DNA from: Calocera cornea HHB12733
Lineage: Eukaryota > Basidiomycota > Dacrymycetes > Dacrymycetales > Dacrymycetaceae
Reading direction: 5' to 3'
Assembly (NCBI GenBank): GCA_001632435.1
Contig: KV423964.1
Span: 118,923-182,922 of the forward strand
Length of the DNA: 64,000 nucleotides
Position numbers and translations under genes: made by a program
The notes under the pieces: generated by a model
What the model saw: the letters and a program-made list of their open reading frames with translations, nothing else
Told to the model about the DNA's origin: nothing
Database searches by the model: none
In this document: positions 59,578-64,000 of the stretch, piece after piece
How the letters are laid out: each line of letters starts with the position of its first letter
Numbering within the stretch: the first letter of the stretch is position 1

Positions 59578-60124
59578 ATGCGCGGCGGAGGGGGAGGGGG
59601 ACAGTGCGAACGCAAGGAGGGGGCAGTGGAAGAGGAAGGCAGAAGGCGGGGTTGCCGGAGTGAGAAGTATGGGAATTATGTGTAGTGCTCTGCCTCCGCT
59701 TCGGATGCTTATGCAATCGCCTTGGACAGGGACCCCTGCGCCCACGGCACCAAACCAGGTCTGGTCTCGACCCGCCGACTGTATTAGCGCGCTGCTCTGC
59801 TTGTGATGGAACGCAGTCTACAACTGTATCTCGGCGACGTGTCTGCTTTGATGTTATTGCACAGCCACAGTGTTTCATGAACACTGTGGTTTCAAAGCAT
59901 TAGGACTTGGCGTATGGTCCACGAAAGTGGGTCAGAAAGTTGGGTCTTGCAAGACTTCCGGTCCACTACTTATATGGCTCCGAAGGGACCGAGCATTATG
60001 GGGTCCGATCGGCGTTCTCGCACCCCAAGCCCCGATGCCCACCCGATTGATAAGAAGTAACCAAAGCCAACAGGACAGCCACAGCCCTAAGAACATCCGT
60101 CCTGTGCGGCCAATGGCCTGCATG
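59578..60124. other. intergenic, peroxiredoxin promoter and NRDE2 3' side
   Basis: About 550 bases with no supported gene; short ORFs on both strands look random. Confidence 0.45.
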
Positions 60125-63100
60125 TTAATATGGCATTAGTCGTCGCCTTTCTTCGGCCGCTTTCTCGACCTCGTCCAACATGCTGTCTTCACGCGGTTCA
60201 TCTGCTGCGTCATCCTCATCCTCGGCCATGCCATCCCACTCAACGCGCAGTCTGAGATTCCGCTCTATCATGACATCGATCCAACTGTTCAATTCTTGGG
60301 CCTGGAAGGAACGTCTCATGGTGTCGGAAAAGGCAAGAAGGTAAAGCCCTAAGCGCGTGGCTGCATTGGCGTCAAATAATACGAGAACGTGGAGACACTC
60401 ACCTTTCGACCAGGGACACTCCGAAACTGCGCGGTATAACAAGGTTTTGGCCTCCCTTACCCTGCCGTGTTCTAACTCCAGTTGTACATAGTGCGTCCAG
60501 ATAAAGGAGCTGCTGCGCATCCTGGCATGTTTATGAGCGTCGGCACAATTTGTGAACTAGAACTCTCACCTCTCATGATGGATTGCACGGTCCAGCCACT
60601 CTCGCTTTTCATGAACAGAGGTAGCTGAAAGCGTCGCTGCCGACCAGAACTCTAAGGATTGACAACCCCCTCCCTCCTCCAAGATTGCTTCAAAGAGTCG
60701 ATGAACACGGCCCCAGACTCTCTCGCGGCTTTCATTGAAGGCATACCTGAATCACCAGTCGAATGGTCGAGATCAGCAACATTGTCAGACGAGACAGGAG
60801 CGCGCGGCACGTACGCGACAAGGATTGCGGCATTGGTTGGATACAAGTGCGCACTTTCCTCCATCAACTCACGCAGAGATGCCGAAGTGACTGGTGCCCC
60901 GCCACGGTTTCTAGCGAGCTCAGTCAAAAAGTTACTTCTGGCCAGGTGCAACTCTTCTGTAGCGTCCGGGCTTAGGCCCAAACTCGCAACGGTTTCCGCA
61001 AGATCGGAAGACGTCAGGTAGACGAGTAAGGCTGCCGACTGCAGAGCGTACACCGTGGGCCTTGTTGATAGTCGCGAAGACAATATCTAGATGGGGTCAA
61101 GCATCTCCTGACTGTACAACACGACATTCCATACCTGTTTCGCTTTCAGAATTCGGACTGCATTGTGCCTCCCCGGCCCCAAAACACTCTCGCACAGAAT
61201 CGTAATTGCAGCGTCTGTGGCACCTTCCTTCCACTCTAAGGCTGCCCAATGATACCACAAGCTTTCAGTTTCCCGTGCTAGAACCTAGGAGATTCCGAAG
61301 ACTTCGCTGAGATACGGGCCCCACGCTGCACTGCAAGGACGTACAACTGATTTTTCCACCAGATTCTGATACACTTTGCGAGCCACGTTCATTTTGCCGG
61401 CAGATTGCTCAAGATCTGCGTACAGAGACCAGAGATGCAAAGAGGAGGGGAAAAGAGAAAGCATTTTTTTGGCATGCTTCAGAGCGCTGGACAACAGGTG
61501 AGTAACGGCCAAGGTAATTGCTGCCTTGAGGGGCATACCCTTTCCGATCGACCGTCCACTCAAACGCAAGGTCCAGCTCATTCCAGCGATCCAGTGCTTC
61601 TCCTTCCATGTGGTGTCGTAGCTGTGTGAAGATATTTCTGCCGTACGTACATTAGCTTAATAAAATATTCAAGCAGAAAACCAACCGTATGAAGTCGCGC
61701 TTGGTGCGGAGCTCCACCTCCCCTGTCTGCCAAACGTCGAGCCATGAGCGCAGGACCTTCACGGTCCCGACTTCCGGTCCCAAGCGACTAGATTCACCCA
61801 TTCCCAGCATACCCAAAAGATCGCAAGCTGCGAGAGAGAAGTCCACCGCGGAAATCCTTCTGCTGGGAAGTAGTGGTTTGATATCATGAAACAAAGTGAT
61901 TCGGTACGGGTCGGACTCATCCACAAGACCGGCAGAAGGAGGGATTGGGTCTTCTGAAAGACGGATCTCATCCGCTGCCCACAAAGCAAAACGGTCTCCG
62001 GGGACATCTCTTGTGCTAGGGTGACCATCGTTGGTCTGGTTGGGGCTGGGATTCGTGGAGCTTGCCGAGTAATCGCCCTGCCCTAACCGAGGAAGTTCTT
62101 CGTCCCACCACGCTTCTAGTTGGGAGAGGATAGTCGACCAGTTAAGTTCTGTCGCCGCTTGAGAGCGGCAATAAGCCTCAAGTAGTACCTGATATGCTGA
62201 GATTGCCCATTCTGTGTACCCTGGCAAAATAGTCTGTCAGACCTCACACACGATCACGGACGTCTGACTGACCCGATTTCATCAGTGCGGCACAAGCCAT
62301 CCCAAAGATATCAATAACAGGTGATCCTGGCTCTTCTTCACAAGCATCTATTGCTCTTGAGACGCTCTCGACGCCCACCTGTATTCCTCTTGTTTTGAAA
62401 ATCCAGCCCAGCCATTCCTTCCAAACGTCTGCTCGTCCCACACCCTGACTGAGATCCAGTGCGGCGTCCCACATCCGGTCTGCCGCTTTCCTCGTCAGGA
62501 CCACAGAAGACAGGCGCGCACGTTCAGCCAGCAGTGACGATGAGTTTGGAACGTGTGAAAGGGCACGATCCAACACAGCGAGCTTCACCTGCGCGGCAGA
62601 TTTCGCGTCGGGTGATGCAGCGGAGGCCTTGTACATGAGCCGTCGCCAATTGGAGATATCTTGCGGATCAGCTCTTATGCGGGCTTCGATATCAGTATAC
62701 TGATGAATGCGAGCCTCGGCTTCCAAAGAAGGACTCCGCGAGTTGTCACTTGATGAGCCTTCCGAATCCCCCTCTCGATCCAATGATATATAGTCGTGAT
62801 CCAGAGAATGGGTCGGCTCTTTCGAGTACCGCACTCGCTTGACCCTGTGCAAAAGCTTACGTCGGGTTGTATATCGGTCTCCCTAGCAGAACATTAGCAG
62901 CTTATGACTGATCCGATCGAAAACACGTTACTTGATACTCCTGGCTTGGTATCCGTGGGGGCAATCCAAGAACTCCAGATACTCGATGATATCTAGGCAC
63001 ATTGCGAGAATTCAGTCCATCGAAGGCGATGTTGAGTGGGTCGCCTTTTCGATCAATATAGAATGCAGCGTTGACTGAACCAGTTGGGTGAGGAGCGGGT

Positions 63101-63261
63101 GAGGAAGCAGAATCATCGTGCCGCTCGTGGTGTCGCGGCCCGCGATTTTGTTTTTTCCCATGCTTCCCAGACTGATTGACTGCCGAGGACGGTTGGGATG
63201 GTCCAGCTTCAAACTCGGGAAAACTTGCGAACGAAGGAATGTTCATGGCCGCTACAATCAT
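60125..63261 (-). CDS. NRDE2: NRDE2-family nuclear RNA-surveillance protein
   Basis: ATGs at 63261 and 63246 both lie in frame; the second begins MNIPSFASFPEFEAGPSQPS, a match to the NRDE2 start. The N-terminal block then has FYIDRKGDPLNIAFDGLNSR, followed by NVPRYHR. HAT/TPR-like helical repeats follow: IEARIRADPQDISNWRRLMY, VLDRALSHVPNSSSLLAERA, WKEWLGWIFKTRGIQVGVES, then AWWDEELPRLGQGDYS, FALWAADEIRLSEDP, and later LAFEWTVDRKG and AKTLLYRAVSECPWSKG. About eight introns; the end is at 60125. NRDE2 proteins bind the RNA helicase MTR4 in animals and take part in nuclear RNA silencing or decay in worms and fission yeast; function here is by homology. The protein is about 980 aa. Confidence 0.85.
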
Positions 63262-63412
63262 GGAAGTGCATGTTGCGTCCGTCGTGCTGGAACGTTAACT
63301 CGTTGGACGCGGCAGGAAATACTTCCGTGTAGGTGTTTGTGATGGCTGTCGTGTACGACAGTTATCTCGAGAGTGAGAGGGAATCCGCTAGGCTTGTGGG
63401 TGACCGTAGTAC

Positions 63413-63436
63413 TAGCCCTTCGTGTACGAAGGGCTA
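63413..63436. other. perfect hairpin, 10-bp arms
   Basis: TAGCCCTTCG - TGTA - CGAAGGGCTA. Located between the NRDE2 start and the stop of the edge gene, so it could be part of a 3' end or a cis-regulatory palindrome. No function is known. Confidence 0.5.
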
Positions 63437-63647
63437 TCTGTGCGTATAGAGTGGAGTAGAACGGTAGTATTTCATAGTGGGTCCCGCGTCGTTGCTACCG
63501 ACGCGGGCTCAGGGACATATTAGGGCCGGCCCCTCGGGGACTTACGGCGTACATACAACGATACATGACAGAGCCCCCCTGTAGGCCGGAAGGCTCGCGA
63601 GTCGTGGACGACTCCGGCGGGGCCGGCGGTGCTGACGGTGGCGAGCC

Positions 63648-64000
63648 CTAGAAGTCGTCGTCCTCCCAGTCGTCGGGCTCCTCGCGAAGGTCTTCGGGAT
63701 GCCCCTGCTGGGCGGCGGCGGCGGTGAGGAACTCGCGCTGAAGGAGGACGATGCCTTCCTTCCATTCCTCCGTGGCGTCGTGGGCCCACTCCTGGTGCCC
63801 TTTGGGCGGCTTGCCGAAGTGGCCCCAGCCGTGGGGAGGGTCGAAGCGCGGCTCGTCCTCGAGGTCGAGGGGGTCGATGTACTTCTGCCAGCCGGGGTAC
63901 AGGCTGTCACGGAACTCGGGGGACGCGACGATCGCGGCACGGAGCTTGCCGATCTCCTGGCGCCAGAGGTGGGTGCGCTCGTCGCCGCGGGCCTTGTGGG
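63648..64000 (-). CDS. C-terminus of a hypothetical protein, cut by the right edge
   Basis: A minus-strand frame is open from the window end to a TAG at 63648-63650 (about 117 codons) with strong C/G third positions. It reads HKARGDERTHLWRQEIGKLR, then IVASPEFRDSLYPGWQKYID, DEPRFDPPHGWGHFGKPPKG, HQEWAHDATEEWKEGIVLLQ and a very acidic end EEPDDWEDDDF. Trp- and Pro-rich and charged; no family is recognised. The start lies outside the window. Confidence 0.6.
   Translation of the reverse strand, partial: HKARGDERTHLWRQEIGKLRAAIVASPEFRDSLYPGWQKYIDPLDLEDEPRFDPPHGWGHFGKPPKGHQEWAHDATEEWKEGIVLLQREFLTAAAAQQGHPEDLREEPDDWEDDDF

Overview
The window reads as nuclear DNA of a GC-rich basidiomycete fungus. 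Genes carry short introns (about 45-75 nt, mostly GT-AG with CTRAC-type branch points), and the protein set is fungal: TEF1, MMM1, uL13, Rpc37, NRDE2, Stm1-like, NDUFA5, bL32m, GH55 and MFS sugar porters. A yeast-like tremellomycete (for example Trichosporonales) would fit, but the genus is inference. No rRNA, tRNA, CRISPR or prokaryotic feature was seen.

Layout. 0-6.5 kb: two related but diverged minus-strand genes of unknown function flank a small tail-anchored-type membrane protein; then a secreted alginate-lyase-like gene. 7-15 kb: MMM1 (+), RPC37 (-), a small unknown gene (+), an MFS sugar transporter (-) and a phytanoyl-CoA dioxygenase (+). 15-23 kb: a HAD hydrolase (-), an inverted decayed copy of the alginate-lyase 3' end (+), a GH55 exo-beta-1,3-glucanase (+) and a secreted protein of unknown function (+). 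23.5-32.8 kb: a VAP/MSP-domain membrane protein (-), whose 5' flank is interrupted by a 3.8-kb Mutator-like element with 122-bp identical inverted ends and a 9-bp target duplication; beyond it is a 2.7-kb gene-poor stretch holding four imperfect ~0.5-0.6-kb repeat units.

32.8-46.5 kb: a long coiled-coil protein (-), an old yellow enzyme (-) divergent from a D-2-hydroxyacid dehydrogenase (+), an Stm1/SERBP1-like RGG protein (-) divergent from a SYLF-domain (Ysc84-like) protein (+), and two degenerate arrays of an 18-bp repeat. 46.5-64 kb is mostly housekeeping: a conserved fungal unknown (-), TEF1 (-), a Tfc7-like histidine phosphatase (+), divergent bL32m (-) and NDUFA5 (+), uL13 (-), a triple-KH protein (-), a 2-Cys peroxiredoxin (-), NRDE2 (-) and the C-terminus of an unknown gene at the right edge.

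The 4-23 kb part holds several secreted or transport functions for carbohydrate (lyase-like enzyme, sugar porter, beta-glucanase); common regulation is not shown. The observations most worth a second look are the young transposon just upstream of the VAP-like ORF, the four-unit repeat with ordered blocks ending in a splice-acceptor-like sequence, the 18-bp arrays with an inverted arm, and two introns whose donors are not GT (GG in the alginate-lyase gene, GC in the peroxiredoxin gene). Exon limits were deduced by eye from splice signals and frame; where family conservation decided a junction, this is stated.
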